From contig JAHCAX010000008.1 of assembly GCA_019634675.1 (NCBI GenBank), positions 35,251 to 99,250 on the forward strand: a DNA stretch of 64,000 nucleotides, in the 5' to 3' direction. This document shows positions 52,498-61,373 of this stretch, piece after piece. The DNA is from Acherontichlamydia pituitae. GTDB lineage: Bacteria > Chlamydiota > Chlamydiia > Chlamydiales > Rhabdochlamydiaceae. How positions within the stretch are numbered: position 1 is the stretch's first letter; each line of letters begins with the position of its first letter. The notes under the pieces were generated by a model. It was not told the origin of the DNA. It made no database searches and saw only the letters and a program-made list of their open reading frames with translations. The position numbers and the translations under genes were made by a program.

Positions 52498-54651
52498 ATG
52501 TCCTCACAAGCGTCATCTAACGAATCTTCTGCACTAACAGTCTATCAACACCTATTAAGGCTGCATCAGTCTGAAGACTTAATTGCAAAACACGAAAGCC
52601 TAAATGCGTTGCCGGCAAGCTACCGCCAGCAAATTTTTTCTAGCATTTCAGCGCAATCTGGGCAAGCTCTTGAAGCTGACTATGGCAAAGTCCATGTATT
52701 CAACTCCTTGCCAAAACTTCAGCAAGCTGTAGCCAAAGTGGCAGTCTATGCATTTCAAACACTTGACCAAGCTGAAAAGGATGAAATCGTTTCGAAAATT
52801 TCGGAACATCCTGGACGCAATGAGATGGAAAACCTTGCAGCCGACAATATCCCTGTTTTACTTGAAACTATGCATGATTCATTGGGAGATCTGTCACCTG
52901 AACTCCAAAAAATCTTAGATGAATGGGTCGATCAAGCAACAGAGGGAGAACAAAGGAACGAAGCTCGCTCTAAGGTCATTGATTTTTTAAAAGATCCTAG
53001 ACAAACAAAAATTGACTTAGATTCTCTAAAATTAAAATCTCTTCCAGAGATCTTTAATGCGCAGCCATTTATTTCCAGGTTAGAAATATTGTGGCTGGGA
53101 GATAATTGTTTGACCTCGCTCCCCGAGCAAATCTGCCAGCTTCATAATTTGCAAGATCTAAGGCTATACTGGAATCAACTCACCTCTCTTCCTGAAGAGT
53201 TCAGTCAGCTTCAGAACTTGGAGTTCCTCGAGCTCTTGGATAATAGACTCGCCTCTTTTCCCGAGCAGATCTGCCAGCTTCGCAATCTGAAAAAGCTATA
53301 CCTCGATGGAAATTCATTCCCATCTCTTCCTGCACAGATTGGTCAGCTTCAGAACTTGGATTGCCTATCCATTGCAAGAAATAGGCTCGCCTCCCTTCCC
53401 GAGCAGATCTGTCAGCTTCACAACCTAAAAAAGCTATTTCTCAGTGAGAATCCGCTCACATCTCTTCCTCCACAGATTGGTCAGCTAAAGAATTTGGAAT
53501 ACTTTGATGTTGATGAAAATCAGCTCGCCACTCTTCCCGAGGAGATTAGTCAGCTTCAAAATTTAATTAGATTATCGCTCAGAGCTACTCACCTCACTTC
53601 GCTTCCCGAACAAATCAGCCTGCTTCAGAATTTAAGTTCTCTACTTATCAATGAAAACCCCTCCCTTCAAGGGTTGCCAAACCAGCTTCTTGATTTGCAT
53701 CAAGGCTGTCGAGTCGACATCTCTAGAACGGGTCTTTCAGAGAATGTCCGCTCAAACTTGGAACAAGCATGCAACGCAGAAGGCTATCAAGGTCCAAGAA
53801 TCATCTTTTCCATGGAAGATATGGAGCAATACCATGATGGAAAACTTAAAAAGTTACCGACCTTAATAGAAGAACTCTTTTGTATCTTGGGAGAAGAACC
53901 TAAAGAATTCCCTAAACTAAGCTCTCTTGATAAACAGCAAACAAGATCGATCCGATCCTGGATAAGCCGCTTGTCCGATACTGCGGACTATAAGCGCAAA
54001 GGAGAATTCCAAAAAGCTTTCGTTAAGCAGATTTTAGGCTATCTGCAAGAAGCAAACGATGACCCGCAATTTAGACAAGTCTTCTTAAATATCCTTGCCG
54101 ATGCAACCGAAACTTGCGGAGACCGGATCTCCCTTTCCATTTTACATGTGGGAATCGCTTCCAGACTACGTCTGATAACAGACATCCAAGAGCTGCGCAA
54201 GTTCCTCATCGGTACCGTATGGCCAGTCTACATGCTTGAAGAAATCGCTCGCAAAAAGACTGAAACTTTGCGTTTTTTTGATGAGATCGAGGTCTACCTC
54301 GGCTATCCGATTATGCTCCGAGAGAAGCTTGGACTAGAGATCGCCGTTCAAGACATGCTCTACTTCCGCTGCAGCGCTTTAAATCAAAGCGATCTGGAGC
54401 AAGCAGCTCAATTTGTGAGGCAGCAGCAAAACGATGAACATGCCGTTTGCGCTTACCTTGCCAGCCGTGAAGACTGGATCAATGCGTTGAAAGCCCAATA
54501 CCCGGACCGAAGCGCAGCAATCGAAGAAGAGAACTACCAAGAACTGGAAGGGGCCGGCGAGAACCAAGAGAAGCTTGATCAACTTGAAACCAACCAGAAG
54601 CAGCGCTGGGAAGCTTTGACTGCTTGGGCATTAGTCGATTTAAATCCATAG
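52498..54651 (+). CDS. LRR-NEL E3 ubiquitin ligase (IpaH/SspH-like), copy 2
   Basis: A 717-residue paralogue with the same three-part layout: N-terminal domain (residues 1-150), nine LRRs (residues 195-415), and an NEL domain with the block GYQGPRIIFSMEDME, RSWISRLSDTADYKR and catalytic Cys540 in TCGDRISLS. Very close to copy 1 over the NEL domain (for example LHVGIASRLRLITDI in both). Length differences are mainly LRR number. Starts 51 nt after copy 1, with an AAAGGG ribosome site. Target unknown. Confidence 0.9.
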   Translation: MSSQASSNESSALTVYQHLLRLHQSEDLIAKHESLNALPASYRQQIFSSISAQSGQALEADYGKVHVFNSLPKLQQAVAKVAVYAFQTLDQAEKDEIVSKISEHPGRNEMENLAADNIPVLLETMHDSLGDLSPELQKILDEWVDQATEGEQRNEARSKVIDFLKDPRQTKIDLDSLKLKSLPEIFNAQPFISRLEILWLGDNCLTSLPEQICQLHNLQDLRLYWNQLTSLPEEFSQLQNLEFLELLDNRLASFPEQICQLRNLKKLYLDGNSFPSLPAQIGQLQNLDCLSIARNRLASLPEQICQLHNLKKLFLSENPLTSLPPQIGQLKNLEYFDVDENQLATLPEEISQLQNLIRLSLRATHLTSLPEQISLLQNLSSLLINENPSLQGLPNQLLDLHQGCRVDISRTGLSENVRSNLEQACNAEGYQGPRIIFSMEDMEQYHDGKLKKLPTLIEELFCILGEEPKEFPKLSSLDKQQTRSIRSWISRLSDTADYKRKGEFQKAFVKQILGYLQEANDDPQFRQVFLNILADATETCGDRISLSILHVGIASRLRLITDIQELRKFLIGTVWPVYMLEEIARKKTETLRFFDEIEVYLGYPIMLREKLGLEIAVQDMLYFRCSALNQSDLEQAAQFVRQQQNDEHAVCAYLASREDWINALKAQYPDRSAAIEEENYQELEGAGENQEKLDQLETNQKQRWEALTAWALVDLNP

Positions 54652-54681
54652 AATAATAACCCATAAAAAAAAGAGTAAATC

Positions 54682-56721
54682 ATGTCTTCTTTCGTCCCCT
54701 ATAACGAGCCTGCTTCGCCATCAGTCTATCAACAGCTGTTGAGGCTGCATGCTGACAATCCTCTCGAAATGAAAGTAGAAAGCCTCAATGCCCTGTCCGA
54801 AAGCTTTCGCCAGCAAATTTTCTCCAAAATCTGGGAGCTATCAGGTCAACCTTCTGAACCTGATTATGGCAAAATCCATGTGTTTGATTCCCTACCCATG
54901 CTGCAAGAAGCTGTAAATAAGGTTGCAGCAAACGCTTTTCAATCCCTCAAGCCTGAACAAAAGGACCAAATTACTTCAACAATATCGCAGTACGTTGGAT
55001 CTGCTAGCGGCCTTGATGTCCTCCATGCGACTGATAATATCCCCCTCTTGCTCAAATGCATGCATGAATCTTTGGGGGATCTCACTCCGGAGATTCAGCG
55101 GATCCTGGATGAGTGGGTCGATCAAGCTGAACCAGGTGAAAACAGAGGCCGAGCTAGAAGTGTAATCATTCAATTTTTAACAGATACTAAGCGAGGAAGC
55201 CTCGAATTCCCAATGTGCAACTTAAAAACCCTTCCGTTAATTTTTGATCAAAAGCCATTTGAATCACGATTAAGATATCTGGGACTTTCCGGCAACAAGC
55301 TAACTTTTCTTCCCGAGCAGATTGGAAATCTCCATAACTTAACCCGCCTTGGTCTCTCATACAATAAGCTCTCATCGTTGCCTGAACAATTCGGGCAGCT
55401 CCAAAACTTAAACTTCCTTGATCTCTCTTTCAATCAATTTACACTCCTTCCCGATTCAATCTGGCAACTGCATAATTTAAAAGATTTCAATGCCTCTGGA
55501 AACAGGATCTCTTCCCTTTCTGAACAGATCGGACAACTCCGTAAGCTAGTTGATCTTAGCCTTTCAGAAACCGCGTTCACATCGATTCCCGAGCAAATCG
55601 GTCTGCTTGAAAACTTAATGAATCTATTCCTCTATAGCACCCAACTCTCATCCCTCCCCGAACAAATCGGGCTGCTTGGGAATTTGAGCTTCCTAAATCT
55701 CGGCAATAATCGAAACTTGCAATCGCTTCCTAATGGAATTCTTAATTTAGCGCATGATTGTCAAGTCTCTATCGAAGGAAGCGGTCTTTCCGAACATGTT
55801 CTGAATAACTTACAAGAAATCTGTCATGCCCCTGACTATCTAGGCCCTAGATTTTACTATTCCATGGGGCAGTCGGAGGGGCACGATCTTAAACCGTTGC
55901 CTACACTCATTAATGAGTTTTTGGCAGTTCTAGGAGAAGAGGAAAGAACATTCCCGCAACTCGATCAGTTAGATGATCTTCAAAAAGGAGCGATTCAATC
56001 TTGGTTAAGCCGCTTATCCGATGCTGCAGACTTTCAACGTGGAGGAGAATTCCAAAAAGCCTTCGTCAAACAAGTCGTAGGTTATTTGCAAGAGGCTGAG
56101 AATGACCAACGATTTAGAGAACTCTTTTTAAACATCGTTACCGATGCAGCCGACACATGCGGCGATCGGATCTCTCTGTCCATTCTGCATATAGGAATCG
56201 CCTCCCGCCTACGTCAGATAAGAGATCTCCCCCAACTGCGCCAATTCTTGATCGGAACCGTGTGGCCTATACAAATGCTTGAGGAAATTGCTCGGGAAAA
56301 AGCGAAAAAACTCTTCTTTTTAGATGAGATTGAAGTTTATCTTGGCTACCCGATCATGCTCCGCGAACGACTTGGACTAGACATCGCCGTCCAAGAAATG
56401 CTCTATTTCCGCTGCAGCGGATTAAAGCAAGAAGACCTTGACCAAGCAGCTGAATTTGTGATGCTGCAGCAGAGCTATAAAGATGCAGTCTGCAATTTTT
56501 TGGCAAGCAGCGAAGACTGGATCATAGCCCTGCGGGATCACTACCCAGCTCACTGTGCGGAAATTGATCAATTAGACAAACAAGAATTAGAATCTGCCGG
56601 CGATGATCTGGATAAGCTCTTTCAGCACCAAGTCCACAAGAAAGAGCGCTGGGAGGCTTTGACTGCTTGGGCTTTAGCAGAAGAAATGAATGTTGCCAGC
56701 TCTAGCCAAGCTCCAACATAA
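54682..56721 (+). CDS. LRR-NEL E3 ubiquitin ligase (IpaH/SspH-like), copy 3
   Basis: A 679-residue paralogue, the most diverged of the three. N-terminal domain at residues 1-150 (WELSGQPSEPDYGKIHVFDS), seven LRRs at about 195-350, then the NEL domain with YLGPRFYYSMG, SWLSRLSDAADF, catalytic Cys493 in TCGDRISLS and FFLDEIEVYLGYPIMLRERLGL. Starts 30 nt after copy 2, so all three are likely co-transcribed up to the terminators at 56742-56914. Expected to act in the host cytosol. Confidence 0.9.
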   Translation: MSSFVPYNEPASPSVYQQLLRLHADNPLEMKVESLNALSESFRQQIFSKIWELSGQPSEPDYGKIHVFDSLPMLQEAVNKVAANAFQSLKPEQKDQITSTISQYVGSASGLDVLHATDNIPLLLKCMHESLGDLTPEIQRILDEWVDQAEPGENRGRARSVIIQFLTDTKRGSLEFPMCNLKTLPLIFDQKPFESRLRYLGLSGNKLTFLPEQIGNLHNLTRLGLSYNKLSSLPEQFGQLQNLNFLDLSFNQFTLLPDSIWQLHNLKDFNASGNRISSLSEQIGQLRKLVDLSLSETAFTSIPEQIGLLENLMNLFLYSTQLSSLPEQIGLLGNLSFLNLGNNRNLQSLPNGILNLAHDCQVSIEGSGLSEHVLNNLQEICHAPDYLGPRFYYSMGQSEGHDLKPLPTLINEFLAVLGEEERTFPQLDQLDDLQKGAIQSWLSRLSDAADFQRGGEFQKAFVKQVVGYLQEAENDQRFRELFLNIVTDAADTCGDRISLSILHIGIASRLRQIRDLPQLRQFLIGTVWPIQMLEEIAREKAKKLFFLDEIEVYLGYPIMLRERLGLDIAVQEMLYFRCSGLKQEDLDQAAEFVMLQQSYKDAVCNFLASSEDWIIALRDHYPAHCAEIDQLDKQELESAGDDLDKLFQHQVHKKERWEALTAWALAEEMNVASSSQAPT

Positions 56722-56741
56722 AAACGAGGTAAATATTTTTT

Positions 56742-56812
56742 GAACCTCTTGTTCTATTCCGTCCTTTCTGTTATCCCCTTTAGGAAGGCAATTGGCAAGA
56801 GGCTCTTTTTTC
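56742..56812 (+). terminator. Rho-independent terminator, copy A
   Basis: Stem CCTCTTG (56745-56751) / CAAGAGG (56796-56802) closes a long loop holding an inner TCCT/AGGA stem, followed by CTC and TTTTTT. 21 nt after the third LRR-NEL gene. Sequence and layout are duplicated downstream (copy B), including 15 nt after the T-run (56818-56832). Confidence 0.75.
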
Positions 56813-56845
56813 TCAGAATAATCTCGATTCTAAAGTGAATTTTTT

Positions 56846-56914
56846 GAGCCGCTTGTCAAATCTTAACCTCCTTTAAATCCCCTTGAGGAGGCAGTTTACA
56901 AGCGGCTCTTTTTT
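56846..56914 (+). terminator. Rho-independent terminator, copy B
   Basis: Perfect 11-bp stem GAGCCGCTTGT (56846-56856) / ACAAGCGGCTC (56898-56908), inner CCTCC/GGAGG stem and a TTTTTT run. Relative to copy A, the U-A pair in the outer stem is replaced by G-C on both arms. Its 3' flank ATAATCTCGATTCTA (56920-56934) is the reverse complement of the waaA 3' end and recurs after copy A. Confidence 0.85.
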
Positions 56915-56917
56915 CTT

Positions 56918-58192
56918 CTATAATCTCGATTCTAGCATGTTGTAGGTGCGCAACGCCGATCCTTGCACTTGACCTGCAAGCTTTTGACAGGACTGTTTTA
57001 TCGCCCCATAGGCTTGAACGTCGGTCAGAAGATGGGACAAAACCTTAGGAAGCTGGTCAATAGAAACTTGTTTGCCGGCATTGCTGTTCAGAACTAAGTC
57101 TTCCAGATCAAGCTGGCTATGCATGTGGGGCCCGAACAAGACAGGGACTCCTAGTAGGACCGGTTCAAAGATATTATGACCGCCGACAGATTCGATGAAA
57201 CTGCCTGCGACGATCGCAACCTCTGCAACCTGATAACAGGTGTTTAAAAGGCCCATTGCATCGATCAGAACGATCCTCTCATCCCCGATTTTGTTCTGCC
57301 GGTTCGAATAGGTGCAGATGGTAAGCCCCCGAAGCTTGACCTGCGTTGCGACCTCTGCAAACCGTTCTGGATGGCGAGGGACAAGAAGGACTTTAAGGTC
57401 TGGGATCTGCCGCCAGACAGGATCAAGGGCGGCGAGCAGCCACTCCTCTTCAGGGGCATGGCTGGAGCCGATCACAACGACACGGTCCTTATCTTTGATC
57501 CCAAGCTCCCCTTTCCAGGTTTCCAGTTCAGCAGGAGTCATGGTTTTAGGCGTGGCGTCGAACTTTAAATTTCCGGTAACGGTGATCTTTTGAGGATCTA
57601 CACCCATTGCAGCAAATCGATCGCGGAAACGCTCGCTTTGTACGCATAAGTGGTCAAAAGGAGAAAATAGCTTACGGGAGAAGCTGCGGAACATCTGAAA
57701 CCGCTTAGCCGAGCGCTCAGAGACTTTGCCGTTGATCAGGAGAAGAGATGCGCCTTGGGATTTCGCTTGAGAGATCAAGTGGTACCAGAAATCGCTTTCA
57801 CAAAGGACAAGCGCATCAGGATGGACCCGTTTCATCACCCTGCGGACAATCCAGGAGAAATCAAGGGGGAGAAAAAAATGGGCGGCCGCCTCCGGCATGC
57901 TCCTTTTAGCTTCGGCATGTCCTGTTTCCGTCGTCGACGAAATGACGATCAAGGCATCTGGAAATCCTTTCCGGACCAAGCGGAAAAATGGGATCACAGC
58001 GCGTGTTTCTCCCATGGAAACAGCATGGATCCAGATCACCTTCTTGTCTTTCGGAAGGGTTGGGATGCGAAAACCCAAGCGTGAGCTTAAGGATTTCCTG
58101 TATTTGCCCTGCGCCAAGCATTGCCACACCATTTTCGGAAGGGCGATGATCGCAAGCAGCAGCAGGGCTATGTCGTAAATAAAACTAAACAT
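56918..58192 (-). CDS. waaA: 3-deoxy-D-manno-octulosonic acid (Kdo) transferase
   Basis: Adds Kdo residues from CMP-Kdo to lipid A. The 424-residue protein starts with a membrane anchor (MFSFIYDIALLLLAIIALP), then IHAVSMGETRAVIPF, ISSTTETGHAEAKR, GNLKFDA, VIGSSHAPEEEWLL and SFIESVGGHNIFEPVLLGVPVLFGPH, the GT30 family blocks with the catalytic Glu near the N-terminus. The ATG at 58192 overlaps the leuS end by 8 nt; the 13 codons upstream are not family-like. In chlamydiae WaaA is multifunctional, making the genus-typical Kdo oligosaccharide; how many Kdo are added here cannot be read. Confidence 0.95.
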   Translation of the reverse strand: MFSFIYDIALLLLAIIALPKMVWQCLAQGKYRKSLSSRLGFRIPTLPKDKKVIWIHAVSMGETRAVIPFFRLVRKGFPDALIVISSTTETGHAEAKRSMPEAAAHFFLPLDFSWIVRRVMKRVHPDALVLCESDFWYHLISQAKSQGASLLLINGKVSERSAKRFQMFRSFSRKLFSPFDHLCVQSERFRDRFAAMGVDPQKITVTGNLKFDATPKTMTPAELETWKGELGIKDKDRVVVIGSSHAPEEEWLLAALDPVWRQIPDLKVLLVPRHPERFAEVATQVKLRGLTICTYSNRQNKIGDERIVLIDAMGLLNTCYQVAEVAIVAGSFIESVGGHNIFEPVLLGVPVLFGPHMHSQLDLEDLVLNSNAGKQVSIDQLPKVLSHLLTDVQAYGAIKQSCQKLAGQVQGSALRTYNMLESRL

Positions 58193-60764
58193 CGCACACG
58201 ATATTAATGAGCTTGTTCGGGACATACACAACTTTGGTGATCGTGCCTGTCACATGTTTAATGATCGGCGGCTGCGTTTTAATGAATGCAAGCAGCTCTT
58301 CCTGATCTTTGTCTTTGGGCAGCATCCACTTGCCGCGGACTTTGCCGTTCACTTGGACGACATAGAGGATCGTCTCATCAACAAGATAAGCGGGATCTAC
58401 CTGCGGGAAGGGCAAATAGGTCAAGCTCTCCTTGCCTCCCAAATGCTCCCATGCCTCTTCCGCAATATGCGGAGCAAAGGGATAGAGGACCTGGATAAGC
58501 ATCTGCACGGCCCGCTTTGGGTACTTATCAAGAGGAGCGAAGGCATTCATAAACTCCATCATTTTAGCGATCGCCGTATTGAACTGCATCGCTTCGATGT
58601 CGTTCTGAACAAAATTGACAAGGCGGTGCCCCAGCTTTAAGCCCTCTTCCGTGTCTTCCTCGCAAACCTTCTCCGACATGAAAAGATCGTAGACCCGGTT
58701 CAAAAAGCGCCTGCAGCCATTGACGGCATCGGTGTTCCATAACTTCTCTTTATCGAATGGGCCCATGAACATCTCATACATCCGGAGAGCATCGGCGCCA
58801 AAATCTTCGATCATGTCATCGGGGGTGACGCCATTGAGCTTCGATTTGGACATCTTTTCAATTTGGCTTTGGAGCTCTTCATTGGAGCCGATCCTGAAAT
58901 AACGCCCCTCTTTTTCTGAGACCTCTTCCGGAGGGACATATCCGCCGTTGGGGTTCTGGTAGGACCTTGCAACGACAAGGCCTTGGTTCCGCAGGGTTTG
59001 GAAAGGCTCCAATGTGCTGACAAAACCGCAATCATAGAGGACCTTGTGCCAAAATCTAGCATAGAGCAAATGGAGGACCGCATGCTCGACGCCTCCGACA
59101 TAGAGATCGACCGGCATCCAGTATTTTTCCACTTCAGGGTCCCATGCCTCTTTGTCATTAAGCGGATCGCAAAAACGCAAGTAGTACCAGCAGGAACCTG
59201 CCCATTGGGGCATCGTATTGGTCTCCCTTTTGGCTTTTTTCTCCGTTTTAAGATCGACGATCTCGACCCAGTCGGTCACTTTGGCAAGCGGGCTCTCCCC
59301 TGTGCTGGAAGGTTTGTAATCGTTCAAACTTGGAGGGCATAATGGAAGTTCATCGATATCGAGGACCCGTTTCGTTCCATCGGCAAAATGCAGGATAGGG
59401 AATGGCTCTCCCCAGTAACGCTGGCGGGAAAAGAGCCAATCGCGCAGCTTATAATTGACAGTCCCCTCCCCTTTTTCATTCCTCTCGAGCCATTTGGTGA
59501 CCATGCGCTTCCCTTCAGAAGCTGACTGGCCGTCGATCGAAAAAACGCCGTGGGAGCTATTGATCATGACCCCGTCTTCCGACCAGCATCGGTCCCCTTT
59601 AAGCACCTCGATCTTCACATCTTCAGGTTTCAGGCCGTCCGGGACCAGTTCAGGATGCTTGTCAACTGCCGGCTCGATCACCGGAACGATCGCCAGATCA
59701 AATTTTTTGGCAAATTCGAAGTCCCTCTCATCATGCGCAGGGACGGCCATGACAGCGCCAGTCCCATAGTTCATGAGGACATAATCGGAGATCCAGATCG
59801 GGATCAATCGGTCGTTGACGGGATTGAGTGCATACGCGCCAGTCCAAACCCCTGTCTTATCTTTGTTGAGATCGGTCCTTTCAAGATCGCTTTTTGCCGC
59901 AATCTTTTTCCGATACGCTTCGACCTCTTCTTTTTGTTCCTCTGTCACAATCTCAGAAATTAAGGGATGCTCGGGAGCGAGCACCATAAAGGTCGCCCCG
60001 AAAAGGGTATGGGGGCATGTGGTAAAAACAGTGATCGGCTTTTGCGTCGTCTTTTCGATAAAATGGACTTTGGCGCCTTCGCTTCTTCCTATCCAGTTCA
60101 CTTGAAGTTTTTTTAAGCTCTCGGGCCAGTCGATCAGATCGAGGTCTTGGATCAGCCTGTCTGCATAAGCGGTGATCTTAAGGATCCATTGCCGAAGCGG
60201 CCGCCTTTCGATGGGATATCCCCCCTCTTTGGACCGGCCGTTTTCCACTTCTTCGTTGGACAAGACGGTCCCAAGCGCCGGACAGAAGTTAACAAGGACC
60301 TCCGCCTCGTAGGCAAGGCCCCTCTCATACAATTTTGTGAAGATCCACTGGGTCCATTTATAATATTTAGCATCGCTTGTCGCGACCTCCCTGCCCCAGT
60401 CGTAGCTGAAACCAAGCGATTTCAATTGCCTGCGGTAGGTGTTGATGTTCTGCTCCGTGGTGATCGAAGGGTGCGTCCCTGTCCTGATCGCATATTGTTC
60501 CGCAGGAAGCCCAAAGCTGTCCCAGCCCATCGGATGCAGCACGTTGAATCCCTTCTGCCGCTTGTACCTTGCCAGGATGTCCGTCGCTGTATATCCGGTC
60601 ACATGGCCGACATGCAGTCCAGCCCCTGAAGGATAAGGGAACATGTCCAAAACATAGTACTTAGGTTTTGAGTGGTCGACCTCTGACTTGAAAACTTGCC
60701 GGTCTTCCCAGTATTTTTGCCACTTTTGTTCAATGCGCTGATGATCGTATCTAGGCTTTTCCAT
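58185..60764 (-). CDS. leuS: Leucyl-tRNA synthetase
   Basis: An 859-residue class Ia synthetase charging tRNA-Leu. The HIGH motif appears as PYPSGAGLHVGHVTGY (about residues 44-59) and KMSKS at residues 637-641. The editing (CP1) domain lies between, with MAVPAHDERDFEFAKKF; the C-terminal anticodon and LeuS-specific domains are present (VQVNGKVRGKW). Length is normal. It is translationally coupled to waaA. The 5' region holds a strong hairpin (60879-60928). Confidence 0.97.
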   Translation of the reverse strand: MEKPRYDHQRIEQKWQKYWEDRQVFKSEVDHSKPKYYVLDMFPYPSGAGLHVGHVTGYTATDILARYKRQKGFNVLHPMGWDSFGLPAEQYAIRTGTHPSITTEQNINTYRRQLKSLGFSYDWGREVATSDAKYYKWTQWIFTKLYERGLAYEAEVLVNFCPALGTVLSNEEVENGRSKEGGYPIERRPLRQWILKITAYADRLIQDLDLIDWPESLKKLQVNWIGRSEGAKVHFIEKTTQKPITVFTTCPHTLFGATFMVLAPEHPLISEIVTEEQKEEVEAYRKKIAAKSDLERTDLNKDKTGVWTGAYALNPVNDRLIPIWISDYVLMNYGTGAVMAVPAHDERDFEFAKKFDLAIVPVIEPAVDKHPELVPDGLKPEDVKIEVLKGDRCWSEDGVMINSSHGVFSIDGQSASEGKRMVTKWLERNEKGEGTVNYKLRDWLFSRQRYWGEPFPILHFADGTKRVLDIDELPLCPPSLNDYKPSSTGESPLAKVTDWVEIVDLKTEKKAKRETNTMPQWAGSCWYYLRFCDPLNDKEAWDPEVEKYWMPVDLYVGGVEHAVLHLLYARFWHKVLYDCGFVSTLEPFQTLRNQGLVVARSYQNPNGGYVPPEEVSEKEGRYFRIGSNEELQSQIEKMSKSKLNGVTPDDMIEDFGADALRMYEMFMGPFDKEKLWNTDAVNGCRRFLNRVYDLFMSEKVCEEDTEEGLKLGHRLVNFVQNDIEAMQFNTAIAKMMEFMNAFAPLDKYPKRAVQMLIQVLYPFAPHIAEEAWEHLGGKESLTYLPFPQVDPAYLVDETILYVVQVNGKVRGKWMLPKDKDQEELLAFIKTQPPIIKHVTGTITKVVYVPNKLINIVCDV

Positions 60765-60878
60765 AATAATTGTTTGGGTCTTTGGTGTTCATGCAATAAG
60801 TATGAAAATAGTAACGAATGGAGCAATCTTTTGTCCAGGATCTTAGATCTGCATTCATGAGGAGGCTTTTTTAATACT

Positions 60879-60928
60879 GAGGAGGCTTCGCCGCAAAAAC
60901 ACCGCTTTTCTTGCGGCAAAGCCTCCTC
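60879..60928. repeat. Strong hairpin in the leuS upstream region
   Basis: GAGGAGGCTT-cg-CCGCAA (60879-60896) pairs with TTGCGG-ca-AAGCCTCCTC (60911-60928), 16 bp with one internal mismatch pair. An extra direct copy of GAGGAGGCTT lies at 60859-60868. No T-run follows on either strand, so a terminator is unlikely. Confidence 0.7.
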
Positions 60929-60971
60929 TGCGGTAAAATTTTGTTTTTACTGTTTTTAGTTCTGCCTCCTT

Positions 60972-61314
60972 CAGAAACATTCTCTGAATTAGAGTCGTTT
61001 GCTTTTCGCGCTTTTTTTGATCCCTTGAACCTATCCCAGTAATATGCTTCTGTCGATTTTCGGGTTCTTTTGAGCCTACTTTTTGATCCAAATGACGGGG
61101 TTAATATCAGCTCTCGTATATTGACCCCGTCATTTGGATCAAAAATAGGCCAAAATAATCCCAAAAATCGACGAAGCCATATTACTAAGATAGGTTCTTC
61201 ATAAATTGTTGCTTGCCCTAGTTAATTTAACTATGTACTTCGCAGCAATTTATGAAGGGATCAAAAAATCCATCAAAAACCAAATTATTCTAATTCAGAG
61301 AATGTCTCTTAGCT
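60972..61314. repeat. Long imperfect inverted repeat upstream of the 61374 gene
   Basis: Left arm 60972-61107 and right arm 61117-61314 are reverse complements with scattered mismatches, around a 9-nt loop. The inner arms include the perfectly matched TTTTTGATCCAAATGACGGG; farther out GAACCTATC and TCTCTGAATTAGA also pair. The right arm is longer because a 59-nt hairpin (61198-61256) interrupts it. The whole fills most of the 609-bp gap 60765-61373. It has no coding content, and short open frames crossing it are by-products of the palindrome. It may be a degenerate mobile-element remnant. Confidence 0.75.
61198..61256. repeat. 59-nt nested hairpin insertion in the right arm of the long inverted repeat
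   Basis: Ends TTCATAAATTGTTGC and GCAGCAATTTATGAA are inverted repeats (one mismatch), with an inner palindrome TAGTTAATTTAACTA. The left arm of the surrounding repeat lacks this segment, so it looks inserted between GATAGGTTC and GGGATCAAA. Confidence 0.65.
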
Positions 61315-61373
61315 TGCGTCAAATCAAAAAATCGATTATCCTATCCGGTCAAAGACATAAAGAGAATCGAACT

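Noticed and set aside
60599..61164. Several overlapping minus-strand frames of 78-106 codons upstream of leuS
   Set aside because: They run across the hairpin and the long inverted repeat, have basic low-complexity composition, and overlap each other in different frames.
61206..61373. 56-codon N-terminal extension of the conserved hypothetical protein
   Set aside because: It lies in the repeat arm and nested hairpin; natural-looking protein sequence begins at 61374.
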